Source: Alphaproteobacteria bacterium (GTDB lineage: Bacteria; Pseudomonadota; Alphaproteobacteria; UBA8366). From it: a stretch of DNA of 64,000 nt. The stretch covers positions 308,951 through 372,950 of the forward strand of contig JANQKC010000009.1 of NCBI GenBank assembly GCA_028281325.1, written 5' to 3'. The notes beneath the pieces were generated by a model. It ran no database searches and was not told where the DNA came from. It was given only the letters and a program-made list of their open reading frames with translations. Below are positions 56,626 to 64,000 of the stretch, in pieces (the first letter of the stretch is position 1; each line of letters opens with the position of its first letter). The position numbers were made by a program, and so were the translations under genes.

Positions 56626-56656
56626 TGAACCTACAGTCACTGTAGATATTAGGATC
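56626..56656 (+). promoter_or_regulatory. MerR-type promoter with 19-bp spacer
   Basis: TTGAAC (56626-56631) and TAGGAT (56651-56656) are 19 bp apart, the long spacer typical of MerR-controlled promoters. The spacer contains a perfect dyad CTACAGT-C-ACTGTAG (56632-56646). The metal-loaded regulator would untwist this spacer and switch on the efflux gene. Confidence 0.82.
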
Positions 56657-56706
56657 GCCTCACCATAAGGCAAGATTTCCCGAAACCACGCTGCCGAGGC
56701 CCCCAC

Positions 56707-57363
56707 ATGGCGGGATGCTGTGACAACAACGAGTCTTTCAACGGCACATCGCCAGCCTATCGCCGCGTCCTCTGGATCGTCATCGCGATCAATGCGGTGA
56801 TGTTCGTCGTCGAGATGACGGCAGGCGCCGCCGCCGGCTCCAAGGCGTTGCAAGCCGACGCCCTCGATTTTCTGGGCGATACGCTGACCTACGCGATCAG
56901 CCTCTACGTCATCGGCAAGCCGATACATATGCGGGCGACGGCCGCGCTGATGAAAGGCGGGTCGCTCGCCCTGATGGGCGTCGGCGTCCTGGGGTGGACG
57001 ATCTATCACACCTTCGTTCTGGGCGTTCCCAATGCGACGGTGATGAGCGGCGTGGCCTTCCTCGCCTTCGCGGCCAATGTGGTGTGCGCGTTGCTGCTGC
57101 TGAAGTTCCGGGACGGCGATTCGAACGTGCGGTCGGTCTGGCTGTGCAGCCGCAACGACGCAATCGGCAACATCGCCGTCATCGCCGCCGCCGGCGCGGT
57201 GATGCTGACGGGCAGCGCCTGGCCCGACCTGATCGTCGCCGCTGCCATGGCCGCGCTGTTCCTTCAGTCGTCGATCAAGATCATCCGCCAGGCGACCACG
57301 GAGTTGCGCCTAGAGCGCGCCGATATCGACCTCGGTGTTGTTGAGGATGCCCCGGATCGGTGA
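56707..57363 (+). CDS. Short cation diffusion facilitator (cation transporter)
   Basis: A 218-residue CDF-type membrane protein with six predicted helices. The metal sites are in ADALDFLGDTLTY (Asp pairs) and SRNDAIGNIAVI. It lacks the cytoplasmic C-terminal domain of usual CDF proteins and starts with a Cys pair (MAGCCDNN), which may bind metal. Expression from the divergent MerR-type promoter points to Zn, Cd, Co or Pb efflux. Its end overlaps the convergent exonuclease gene by 54 nt. Confidence 0.87.
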   Translation: MAGCCDNNESFNGTSPAYRRVLWIVIAINAVMFVVEMTAGAAAGSKALQADALDFLGDTLTYAISLYVIGKPIHMRATAALMKGGSLALMGVGVLGWTIYHTFVLGVPNATVMSGVAFLAFAANVVCALLLLKFRDGDSNVRSVWLCSRNDAIGNIAVIAAAGAVMLTGSAWPDLIVAAAMAALFLQSSIKIIRQATTELRLERADIDLGVVEDAPDR

Positions 57364-57954
57364 CAAGCCGCGGACATCGCGGATCATGTTGACGCCCATC
57401 GCTCCCTGCTCGACGGCATCCGCCAAGGCGACATGCCGATGCGGCAGTTTGTCGAACCAGTGTTTCGGAAACCGCCGTTTGGTTGCGTCCTGAAAGGCGC
57501 AGTTCAAATGCGCCGCGGCAAAGGATTTTAGGCACAGCCCAGAGATTCCGAATGGGTTCCGCCCGGCGAAGCGGTGCAGGTACCAGTTTATCCAGCCGAA
57601 GTCATAGGCCGCGGGGTAGCCGATAAAGGTCGGCCGCGTGAACCTGTTCCTCAGGTCGCGCAGATGATCGGCATACGCAACCATCGCCTCAGCGGGATTT
57701 TGCAGGTCGGTGCGACACGCGGCCCACGCGTCGGGCTGCCCTTCCCACCATTCCATGGTTTCCGGATCGCCCGCCGCGCCGGGCAGGGTTTCGAGATTGG
57801 CGGAAAAGACCCCGACGAGTTCCTTGTCCGGCGTGAAGGCGGCGGACCCGAAACTCAGCATCGAATTCCGGCCGGGAATTCGGCCATCCGCTTCGATATC
57901 GACGGAGACGAAGAGTTCGCGGGTGTTGCGCCCGCGACGCTGACTATCGGACAT
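57310..57954 (-). CDS. DEDD-family 3'-5' exonuclease
   Basis: A 214-residue DnaQ-like exonuclease. The acidic residues are present in VSVDIEADG (DxE), GYPAAYDFGWINWYL (third Asp) and RHVALADAVEQG (His and last Asp), the DEDDh arrangement. It lacks polymerase or helicase domains, so it is a stand-alone nuclease, perhaps for RNA or small DNA. It has no operon partner. Confidence 0.85.
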   Translation of the reverse strand: MSDSQRRGRNTRELFVSVDIEADGRIPGRNSMLSFGSAAFTPDKELVGVFSANLETLPGAAGDPETMEWWEGQPDAWAACRTDLQNPAEAMVAYADHLRDLRNRFTRPTFIGYPAAYDFGWINWYLHRFAGRNPFGISGLCLKSFAAAHLNCAFQDATKRRFPKHWFDKLPHRHVALADAVEQGAMGVNMIRDVRGLSPIRGILNNTEVDIGAL

Positions 57955-57981
57955 TATCGTCGAACCGTATCCAAAGCCGGA

Positions 57982-59028
57982 TTAGTAAAGACCGGGCGAC
58001 CGCTCCAGAGCAGCCAGGAACAGCAACGCGCCGATCGTCACCACCACGAGCGCACCCAGCATGCCCACGCTGCGCAGGATCAATGGTTGCGCCGCGCCAT
58101 GGGCATCGGTCGTATGAATGATCGTGCGCCGCGCCCCGATCGCCAACAGGCCCACGACCGATACCGTGATCGCCACCCCGACCGCCATGGCCAGCGATCC
58201 GAGGATTCCGATGACGTAAAGGCCGTTGGCCATCGTGAACAACAACAGGATGATCGCGCCGGTGCAGGGCCGAATGCCGGCGGCAACCGCCGCGATGATC
58301 ATGTCCCGCCCTTGTCGGTACCAAGGGCCTTCGCCAGCCAGCGCGCCAGCCGCAGACGATGCATCGCCATGATGATGATCGTGGTCGTGGTCATGATGAT
58401 GGTGATGGTGATGGTCATGGTCGCCGTCACCCGGCCCATGCGCATGGCTGCAGTCCTTACCGCGGAACGCGCCCCAGGCCATGTAGAGGCCCAACAGGAT
58501 CACCAGCGCATAGCTGACCAGTTCGATGGTCACCGCATAACCGAGAACCTGGATGCGCCCGAACCCCAACGCGAACACCAGGATGAAGACAATCAGGATC
58601 GCCGAGACCGCCTGCGTCAGCGCGATCAGGCCGCTCATGATGATGCCGTGCGATACCGAGCCGTTGCGCGCCAGAAAATAGCTGGTGACGATGAACTTGC
58701 CATGCCCCGGCCCGGCGGCGTGAAAGACGCCGTATAGAAACGCCACGCCGATCACGACGAGAGCCGGCAGGAGCGAGTCCGACGCCTCGATCTCGCGCAG
58801 TTTGGCCTGCAGATCGTTGTTGAGGTCGCGCTGCACCTCGGCGATCTTGAGAAGGACCGCGCGAAAGGACCGTTCGAGCCCGCTAAGCGGCGGCGCCGGC
58901 ACCTGGGTTTCCGCGGCACGCGGCGCGAAGGGATTAGGCGCGTCCGACGCCGACGCCGACGCCGAGCCGGCGTTCATGCCAAACAACCCCAACACCATGA
59001 GAAATGCAATCGCAGCGTTGCGGATCAT
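57982..59028 (-). CDS. Nickel/cobalt transporter, NicO/RcnA family, with His-rich loop
   Basis: A 348-residue membrane protein with signal-like N terminus, six helices and the family motif FHAAGPGHGKFIV. Between helices there is a metal-binding loop of about 30 residues made mostly of His, Asp and Gly. GIRPCTGAIILLLFTMANG is the second conserved motif. It begins 1 nt after the DUF1007 gene, a pair known from many proteobacteria and thought to move Ni, Co or Zn. The direction of transport is not certain. Confidence 0.88.
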   Translation of the reverse strand: MIRNAAIAFLMVLGLFGMNAGSASASASDAPNPFAPRAAETQVPAPPLSGLERSFRAVLLKIAEVQRDLNNDLQAKLREIEASDSLLPALVVIGVAFLYGVFHAAGPGHGKFIVTSYFLARNGSVSHGIIMSGLIALTQAVSAILIVFILVFALGFGRIQVLGYAVTIELVSYALVILLGLYMAWGAFRGKDCSHAHGPGDGDHDHHHHHHHDHDHDHHHGDASSAAGALAGEGPWYRQGRDMIIAAVAAGIRPCTGAIILLLFTMANGLYVIGILGSLAMAVGVAITVSVVGLLAIGARRTIIHTTDAHGAAQPLILRSVGMLGALVVVTIGALLFLAALERSPGLY

Positions 59029-59029
59029 C

Positions 59030-59653
59030 TCAGCTCGTCGCGCACATCACGTCGACCTTTTTCGGAATAACCAAGCCGAAATAGATCGGGTTCTCTTTAT
59101 CGTCGCCAAGCATGTAATGGCACGCTTGGCCGCCATCGCCGATAAAGCGTACCGGGTCGTTTGCGTTGTGAACGACCGAGACAAAGAAGGTCGCGTCATA
59201 GACCCCGAAACTCAGCTCGATGCTTCGCGGATCGATCGGTTCGTCGAATGGGACGGTGAAGAAATAGCTGACCCGGCCGTTCTCGGCCTTCGCCTCGAAA
59301 TCCGTGACGCTGGACACCGGCAACGGCTTTCCCCCGATCCGGATATGCGTGAAATACTGCAGTTCTTTCAAGGCCTCGAAGGCGTTGGCGCGCAACGCCG
59401 CCGTCTCGTGCTTGTTGAAGGATTTCGACTTGTCCTTATCGAAATCCTCGAACAACAGGAAGCTGAAAATGTCGTCGAATGTCCATTGGAACCGCAAACC
59501 GGTGATCTTGCCGTTCTCGAACTGCACGTAGGAGACGTTGTCGATGAACACATGTGGATGCGCGTTCGCCGGGGGCCCGGCGACGGCCGACGCGAAGACG
59601 ACGGCCAGTGTCAGCGCCACGCTTTGATATGCCCTGCGAAACCGATGTTTCAT
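59030..59653 (-). CDS. DUF1007 family periplasmic protein
   Basis: A 207-residue secreted protein. After the signal peptide the mature N terminus begins near AHPHVFIDN, a likely metal-binding His pair, followed by WTFDDIFSFLLFEDFDKDKS, FEALKELQYFTHIRI and FFTVPFDEP. DUF1007 genes sit next to NicO transporters and are thought to present metal to them. The ATG at 59653 is used; one at 59665 is also possible. Confidence 0.85.
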   Translation of the reverse strand: MKHRFRRAYQSVALTLAVVFASAVAGPPANAHPHVFIDNVSYVQFENGKITGLRFQWTFDDIFSFLLFEDFDKDKSKSFNKHETAALRANAFEALKELQYFTHIRIGGKPLPVSSVTDFEAKAENGRVSYFFTVPFDEPIDPRSIELSFGVYDATFFVSVVHNANDPVRFIGDGGQACHYMLGDDKENPIYFGLVIPKKVDVMCATS

Positions 59654-59916
59654 GATCGATGGCACCCTATCGTCTCCACCGGAAAGTGCAAGCTTCGACG
59701 CGATGGGTTAACAATTGATGTATGCCGCACCGCGACAAAACAAGACTTTACGTAATCATCGAGCGGGCGCATCGCAACAGCGCGGCGGATCAACTCGCAA
59801 CCGTCCGGGAACCCCCGCCCGACCGCATACCCCTGGTCCGACGACACGTCCCGAAAACGACATCGAGGGACGCCATCGCGCGCATGACGACGACCTTCAA
59901 GACGGCCAAGGTGTGA

Positions 59917-60648
59917 TCATCTGCCGCGCGATGCAGCGCGCGCGAGCCGGCTGGCGAGACGTTCACGGGCGTCGGGAAGCTGCCGACGGTGCGGCGCGAA
60001 GAGATGCCGGTCGAGGAAGTATCCGGTGAGCCGAAGTCCCGCGGCGACCTGATCGACCGTTTCCGGGCCGCCGTCCGACAGGAATCCCGGCAAGGGCAGC
60101 AGCTTGTCGCGATAAGCTTGTCCCGCCGCGCGCGATACCGCCCGGCCGGTCTTCGGCGATACATATACCAGGTCGTCGACCTGCCCCGTCGCCGCGCAGG
60201 CCGACAGGTCGAGGCCGAAGCCCAGTTCCCCCAAGAGCGCAAATTCCCAACGGGCGTAGGCCGCTCCCCAATCGTCTTCATCCAGGGCCGCAATCAAATT
60301 CCGTAATCCCGTGTAGATATTGGCGTCGGGCTCGCGCTCGGGCACCGCGAAATCGACGATGGCCGTCGCCGCGCTGAGCGCCGCCAACCGGCCCGGATCG
60401 TCGAGCCATTGCGCGCCAACGCTGTGTAGCAGTTCCACGGTGAACGCGCCGAGATGTTCCTCCAGCCGGGCGCGCCAAGTCACCGCGACGAAATTGCCCT
60501 GCTGCAAGACGCCACGCTGCCGGCGCCCGGCGCCGCCGCGCACAAGCCCGGCGTGCCGGCCATGTTCGGCGGTCAGCAGCGACAGGATCGCCGCCGTCTC
60601 GCCATGCTTGCGGGCGGATAGGACAATACCGTGATCGGACCATTCCAT
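59917..60648 (-). CDS. recO: DNA repair protein RecO
   Basis: A 243-residue protein with an N-terminal OB fold (DHGIVLSARKHGETAAILSLLTAEHG) and a helical C-terminal part (ARWEFALLGELGFGLDLSACAATG). It loads RecA with RecF and RecR at gaps. It follows era by 51 nt in the order lepB-rnc-era-recO. The spacer beyond it, 59654-59916 (263 nt), shows no gene. Confidence 0.94.
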   Translation of the reverse strand: MEWSDHGIVLSARKHGETAAILSLLTAEHGRHAGLVRGGAGRRQRGVLQQGNFVAVTWRARLEEHLGAFTVELLHSVGAQWLDDPGRLAALSAATAIVDFAVPEREPDANIYTGLRNLIAALDEDDWGAAYARWEFALLGELGFGLDLSACAATGQVDDLVYVSPKTGRAVSRAAGQAYRDKLLPLPGFLSDGGPETVDQVAAGLRLTGYFLDRHLFAPHRRQLPDARERLASRLARAASRGR

Positions 60649-60699
60649 GACGCCGCGACTTTACCGCAAAATTTTCGGGTGCGCCGGGAAATGGCCACG

Positions 60700-61611
60700 T
60701 CACGCGTTGTGATCGAGACCCCACATCTGGAAATGCTCGCGGCTGTCGATCCACTTTTCCCGAACCTTCACACGCAGGAAGAGATGAACCTTGCAACCGA
60801 ACAGCCTCCCGAGTTCTTCGCGGGCGTCCGCGCCGATCTGTTTGATCAGCCGCCCGCCCTTCCCCAGGATGATCGGGCGTTGGCTGTCCCGCTGCACATA
60901 GACCACCTGATCGATCCGAACGCTGCCGTCCTTGAACGGTTCCCAGGACTCGGTCTCGACCGCAACCGCGTAGGGCACTTCCTGATGGGTCTTGAGGAAG
61001 AGCTTTTCGCGCGTCACCTCGGCAGCGAGCAGCCGTTGCGGCAGATCGGAAATCTGATCCTCCGGATAATGCCAAATGCCGGGCGGGACCTTTTGCGAAA
61101 AGAAGTCATGCAGGTCGGAGACCCCGTCGCCGTTAAGGGCCGATACCATGAAGGTTTCGGAAAAGACCCCCGACTCGTTCAACGCCGCACTGAGCGCCAG
61201 CAACGTCTCGCGCTTTACCTTGTCGATCTTGTTGAGGACGAGGATCGCCGTGCGGTTTTCCTTCTTCAGGCCGTCGACGATCCGTTTCGCGTTATCGTCG
61301 AAACCGCGCGCCGCGTCTACTAGTAGGCATACCTCATCGGCTTCCGCCGCCCCCTGCCACGCAGCCGCCACCATGGCGCGGTCGAGCCGGCGACGCGGCG
61401 CGAAGATACCGGGCGTGTCGACGAAAACGATTTGGCTGGCCCCGTGAATCGAGATACCGAGGACCCGCGACCGGGTGGTCTGCACTTTCGGTGAAACGAT
61501 GGTCACCTTCGCGCCGACCATGCGGTTGATCAACGTGGATTTCCCGGCATTCGGCGCGCCGAGCACCGCGACGAATCCGAAGCGGCTCTCTTCGGGAGCC
61601 GGAGTCGTCAT
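60700..61611 (-). CDS. era: GTPase Era
   Basis: A 303-residue GTPase for 16S rRNA maturation. The G motifs are GAPNAGKSTL, DTPGIF and NKIDK, and the C-terminal KH domain has ERDSQRP-like GKGGRLIKQIGADAREEL. The frame runs to 61860, but the ATG at 61611 overlaps the rnc stop by 4 nt and gives the right length. Confidence 0.97.
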   Translation of the reverse strand: MTTPAPEESRFGFVAVLGAPNAGKSTLINRMVGAKVTIVSPKVQTTRSRVLGISIHGASQIVFVDTPGIFAPRRRLDRAMVAAAWQGAAEADEVCLLVDAARGFDDNAKRIVDGLKKENRTAILVLNKIDKVKRETLLALSAALNESGVFSETFMVSALNGDGVSDLHDFFSQKVPPGIWHYPEDQISDLPQRLLAAEVTREKLFLKTHQEVPYAVAVETESWEPFKDGSVRIDQVVYVQRDSQRPIILGKGGRLIKQIGADAREELGRLFGCKVHLFLRVKVREKWIDSREHFQMWGLDHNA

Positions 61612-62273
61612 CCGGTCACCATGGCCATGAGTCGGCTGGCCGCCATTTGTTCCGCCGCGCGCTTGGACGCGCCGGTCCCTTCGGCAACCGGCTTTCCCTC
61701 GACCGAAACCGACACGGTGAACTGCGGCGCATGATCCGGGCCTTCCCGGGCGACGATGTTGTAGTCCGGCAGCGGCAACCCCCGCCCCTGCGCCCATTCT
61801 TGCAGCGCCGTCTTGGCGTCCTGCGGCGGGGCGATGGCCGCGGCGAGACGCCCGGACCAATGCCGTTCGATGAAGGGCCGGACACTGTCCAAGCCGCCGT
61901 CGCTGTAGATCGCCGCGATGACCGCCTCACACACATCGGACAGAATGGCGTCGTTTTCGCGGCCACCGGACTCCGCCTCGCTGCGGCTCAGGCGGATATG
62001 CGGCCCCAAACCGATGTCCCGGGCTACGTCCGCCAGTGTTTCCTGCCGGACAAGCGCCGCCAGCCGGCGCGCCAACGCGCCCTCTTCCTCGTCCGGAAAG
62101 GCCGCCAACAGCATATCCGCTACGACGAGGCCGAGAACACGGTCGCCGAGGAATTCCAATCGTTCATAGCCCCGCTCCCGCCGCGGGGTGACACTGCGAT
62201 GGGTCAACGCCTCGTCCAAAAGCCGGGGGTTGGAAAAGGTATATTCGAGCGCTGCCGCAACGTTGTCGGTCAT
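61608..62273 (-). CDS. rnc: Ribonuclease III
   Basis: A 221-residue endonuclease for double-stranded RNA. The catalytic region is YERLEFLGDRVLGL, and the last acidic pair is in DVCEAVIAAIYSDGG. The C-terminal dsRNA-binding domain covers about 150-221 (DAKTALQEWAQGRGLPLPDY). It lies 69 nt after lepB. Confidence 0.97.
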   Translation of the reverse strand: MTDNVAAALEYTFSNPRLLDEALTHRSVTPRRERGYERLEFLGDRVLGLVVADMLLAAFPDEEEGALARRLAALVRQETLADVARDIGLGPHIRLSRSEAESGGRENDAILSDVCEAVIAAIYSDGGLDSVRPFIERHWSGRLAAAIAPPQDAKTALQEWAQGRGLPLPDYNIVAREGPDHAPQFTVSVSVEGKPVAEGTGASKRAAEQMAASRLMAMVTG

Positions 62274-62342
62274 ATCACTGAGTGTACGCCGCGAGACCGA
62301 CCGCCGAAACCCGTCCCGAAAGGCGGCGCGCAGCCATCGCGA

Positions 62343-63158
62343 TCAATCGATGCCGTCGAACAGCCGCCCATAGCGCACGGCGAACGGCCATTTCCAAACT
62401 TCCCAGATCCGCGCGCTGCCATCCGTCGAGAAGAACAGGAACTGCGCCCGGCCGACGAAATTTTGGATCGGCACGTATCCCACATTGCCCAACGCCCGGC
62501 TGTCCAACGAGTTGTCGCGATTGTCCCCCATCACGAAGTAATGGCCCTTGGGCACCGTGTACTCGCGCGTGTTGTCCATCGAGCCGAAATCGCCATCCGC
62601 CTCGATCACGCGGTATGAGGCGCCGTTCGGCAGCGTTTCGAGATACTGCGGCACCCGGCGGAGCCCGCCGAGGGGACTCCGCAGGCTGAAGTCCTCGATA
62701 CGCTGCCGTTGCACCGGCGTGCCGTTGATATGCAAGTGCCCTTTGATGACTTGGATACGGTCGCCCGGCAATCCGACGACCCGCTTGATATAGTCCGTGC
62801 TGTTATCGGTCGGCAGCTTGAAGACGGCCACGTCGCCCCGGGTCGGCGGCGTCTCCATCACCCGCCCCTTGAACAAGGGCGGACCAAACGGCAGCGAATA
62901 GCGGCTGTAGCCGTAGGAGAATTTTGAAACGAAAAGATAGTCGCCGACCAGCAAGGTCGGAATCATCGATCCGGACGGAATGTTGAACGGTTCGTAGGCA
63001 ACGGTCCGCACCACCAGCGCGATCAGAACCGCATAGACGATCGTCCGCAGCGTTTCCAGCAGGCCGCTGCCCGCCTTGCGCACAGGCGCCGCCGCGCCGT
63101 CGGACTGCACCGTGGACTTGCCGCCGCCGGGCCCGTCGCCAGCATTATTGGATGCCAT
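62343..63158 (-). CDS. lepB: Signal peptidase I
   Basis: A 271-residue membrane protease. One helix (about 37-54) precedes the catalytic Ser64 in NIPSGSMIPTLL; the general-base Lys125 is in DYIKRVVGLPGD, and GHYFVMGDNRDNSLDSR is the family C-terminal motif. It starts the lepB-rnc-era-recO run. Confidence 0.97.
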   Translation of the reverse strand: MASNNAGDGPGGGKSTVQSDGAAAPVRKAGSGLLETLRTIVYAVLIALVVRTVAYEPFNIPSGSMIPTLLVGDYLFVSKFSYGYSRYSLPFGPPLFKGRVMETPPTRGDVAVFKLPTDNSTDYIKRVVGLPGDRIQVIKGHLHINGTPVQRQRIEDFSLRSPLGGLRRVPQYLETLPNGASYRVIEADGDFGSMDNTREYTVPKGHYFVMGDNRDNSLDSRALGNVGYVPIQNFVGRAQFLFFSTDGSARIWEVWKWPFAVRYGRLFDGID

Positions 63159-63244
63159 TCAATCCCGCCATCATGCCGAGTATCGGCGTGATATGGTCAG
63201 TCCTGCCGCCCGCTGTCAAGGGATGGGAAAAGCGACGCCGCGCC

Positions 63245-63526
63245 CTATCGCGAATTTCTCCAAAACGCCAACTTGCCAAGCCAAGCCGACGACGTGTCGG
63301 GGCGCTCCTGCCCCGATCGCCAGCCCTCGGCCGCCGCGCGCGCGACGGCATTTGCCGCCGACGGATCGGAAAACGGACCTTGGGGCCGACAGCACATGGG
63401 ATCGCAGAACGGCATAACGTAGTAGCCATCCTCCGTTACCGCGCCGCCATCCCAATCCTCGGCATGCTGCCCTCGATGGCAATACACGACCGTCGGGTCG
63501 AGAAGATGATCATCCGGATTCCTCAT
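63245..63526 (-). CDS. Small Cys-rich hypothetical protein
   Basis: A 93-residue cytoplasmic protein with a likely metal-binding arrangement: VYCHRGQH near residue 15 and PFCDPMCCRP near 41-46. The C-terminal half is helical and ends basic (LGKLAFWRNSR). I know no family for it. The ribosome site is weak. It is upstream of lepB on the same strand and divergent from the ligase gene. Confidence 0.5.
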   Translation of the reverse strand: MRNPDDHLLDPTVVYCHRGQHAEDWDGGAVTEDGYYVMPFCDPMCCRPQGPFSDPSAANAVARAAAEGWRSGQERPDTSSAWLGKLAFWRNSR

Positions 63527-63706
63527 ATCCCGGAGATATCACCGATAACGCGACATCGGAAGCGAAAGGGTCGACTTTTCCCTAATCCGGCACGCCGCCG
63601 CGCTCACCAAACCTCGGTAGACCGTTGGTGGTGGCGACTTGGTACAACCGCTACCTCTCTTGTGCAGATGACTCACGGTATCGCTCCATGCGAACGGTAT
63701 CATGAG

Positions 63707-64000
63707 ATGCAAGGGATCGAGAGTGGCATAATCCGAGCATCCGGCCGCCTTCAGACGATTTACGACGTGCTGCGGCATTGGGCGGATCATACGCCAACGG
63801 CGCCGGCCCTTCTGGCGGCGGACCGTCCGGCTACCGACTACCGCACGCTCATCCGCGCGGTCGATCAAATCGGGACTGGATTGGCGGCCTGCGGTGTCCG
63901 CCGGTGCGACCGGATCGCGATTGCCGAGCCGGGCGGCACGGACGTTGCGATCGCCGCCATCGGCGTCTGGTCTCACGCAGCGGCGGTGCCGCTCAACCCG
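63707..64000 (+). CDS. AMP-dependent synthetase/ligase, N-terminal part
   Basis: The open frame of 98 codons runs off the window end. It shows the N-terminal part of the acyl-adenylating family: TIYDVLRHWADHTPTAPALLA, TDYRTLIRAVDQIGTGLAACGVR, CDRIAIAEPGGTDVAIAAIGVW and AAVPLNP. The catalytic and AMP motifs are beyond the edge, so the substrate is unknown. Confidence 0.82.
   Translation, partial: MQGIESGIIRASGRLQTIYDVLRHWADHTPTAPALLAADRPATDYRTLIRAVDQIGTGLAACGVRRCDRIAIAEPGGTDVAIAAIGVWSHAAAVPLNP

Noticed and set aside
58360..58440. Tandem CATGATGGTGATGG-like DNA repeats
   Set aside because: They encode the His-rich loop of the NicO transporter in frame; there are no spacers or other CRISPR features.

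Overview
The window looks like chromosome of a GC-rich, motile, aerobic alphaproteobacterium, most likely in or near the Rhodospirillales. The evidence is the gene orders DUF177-rpmF-plsX-fabH-ihfA-merR, nusB-ribH-ribBX-ribE-ribD-nrdR-glyA and lepB-rnc-era-recO, a MucR/Ros regulator, a ubiquinol-cytochrome c chaperone, a SAM-II riboswitch and a Mg-type HemB. No phage, insertion sequence or CRISPR array was seen. A betaine-type ABC transporter joined to a DMSP-lyase-family cupin hints at a marine or saline habitat.

Layout. 1-4.6 kb: tRNA-Pro(GGG), a MerR regulator, ihfA and the fatty-acid/phospholipid block, all on the minus strand. 4.7-9.8 kb: bamE, a chemoreceptor and the H+-pyrophosphatase hppA with a clear terminator. 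10-18.3 kb: a long minus-strand run rpiB-glyA-nrdR-ribD-ribE-ribBX-ribH-nusB-thiL, then a FliL-like protein and a decayed HAD hydrolase. 18.3-25 kb: an AT-rich leader and mucR, a DMT transporter, a glutamine amidotransferase, a MarR regulator and a valine-catabolic operon (acyl-CoA dehydrogenase, HIB-CoA hydrolase, mmsB).

25-31.2 kb is the most unusual part. A membrane-anchored SARP/BTAD regulator with a duplicated extracytoplasmic domain lies upstream of a small secreted acidic protein, then exbB, two exbD genes and a TonB-like protein that lacks the TonB C-terminal domain. The last four overlap. The second ExbD has Asn where the proton-carrying Asp is expected. I read this as an uncharacterised proton-motive-force-driven envelope machine with its own transmembrane one-component regulator; its function is unknown.

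31.4-42.8 kb: a thioesterase, a SAM-II riboswitch plus terminator controlling metY, a PAS protein, hemB, arsR-aquaporin, a hydrolase, a eukaryotic-type ornithine decarboxylase, a penicillin-acylase-family Ntn hydrolase, threonine dehydratase and a flavin reductase. 43-46.4 kb: motA with two motB paralogues and an RDD protein. 46.4-53.7 kb: a TPR/RMT2-like methyltransferase, bpt, the betaine-type transporter, the DMSP-lyase-like cupin and an NAD-type isocitrate dehydrogenase. 53.7-64 kb: parC, a MerR/CDF metal-efflux pair, a DEDD exonuclease, a DUF1007-NicO metal-transport pair, recO-era-rnc-lepB, a small Cys-rich protein and the start of an AMP-dependent ligase cut by the window end.
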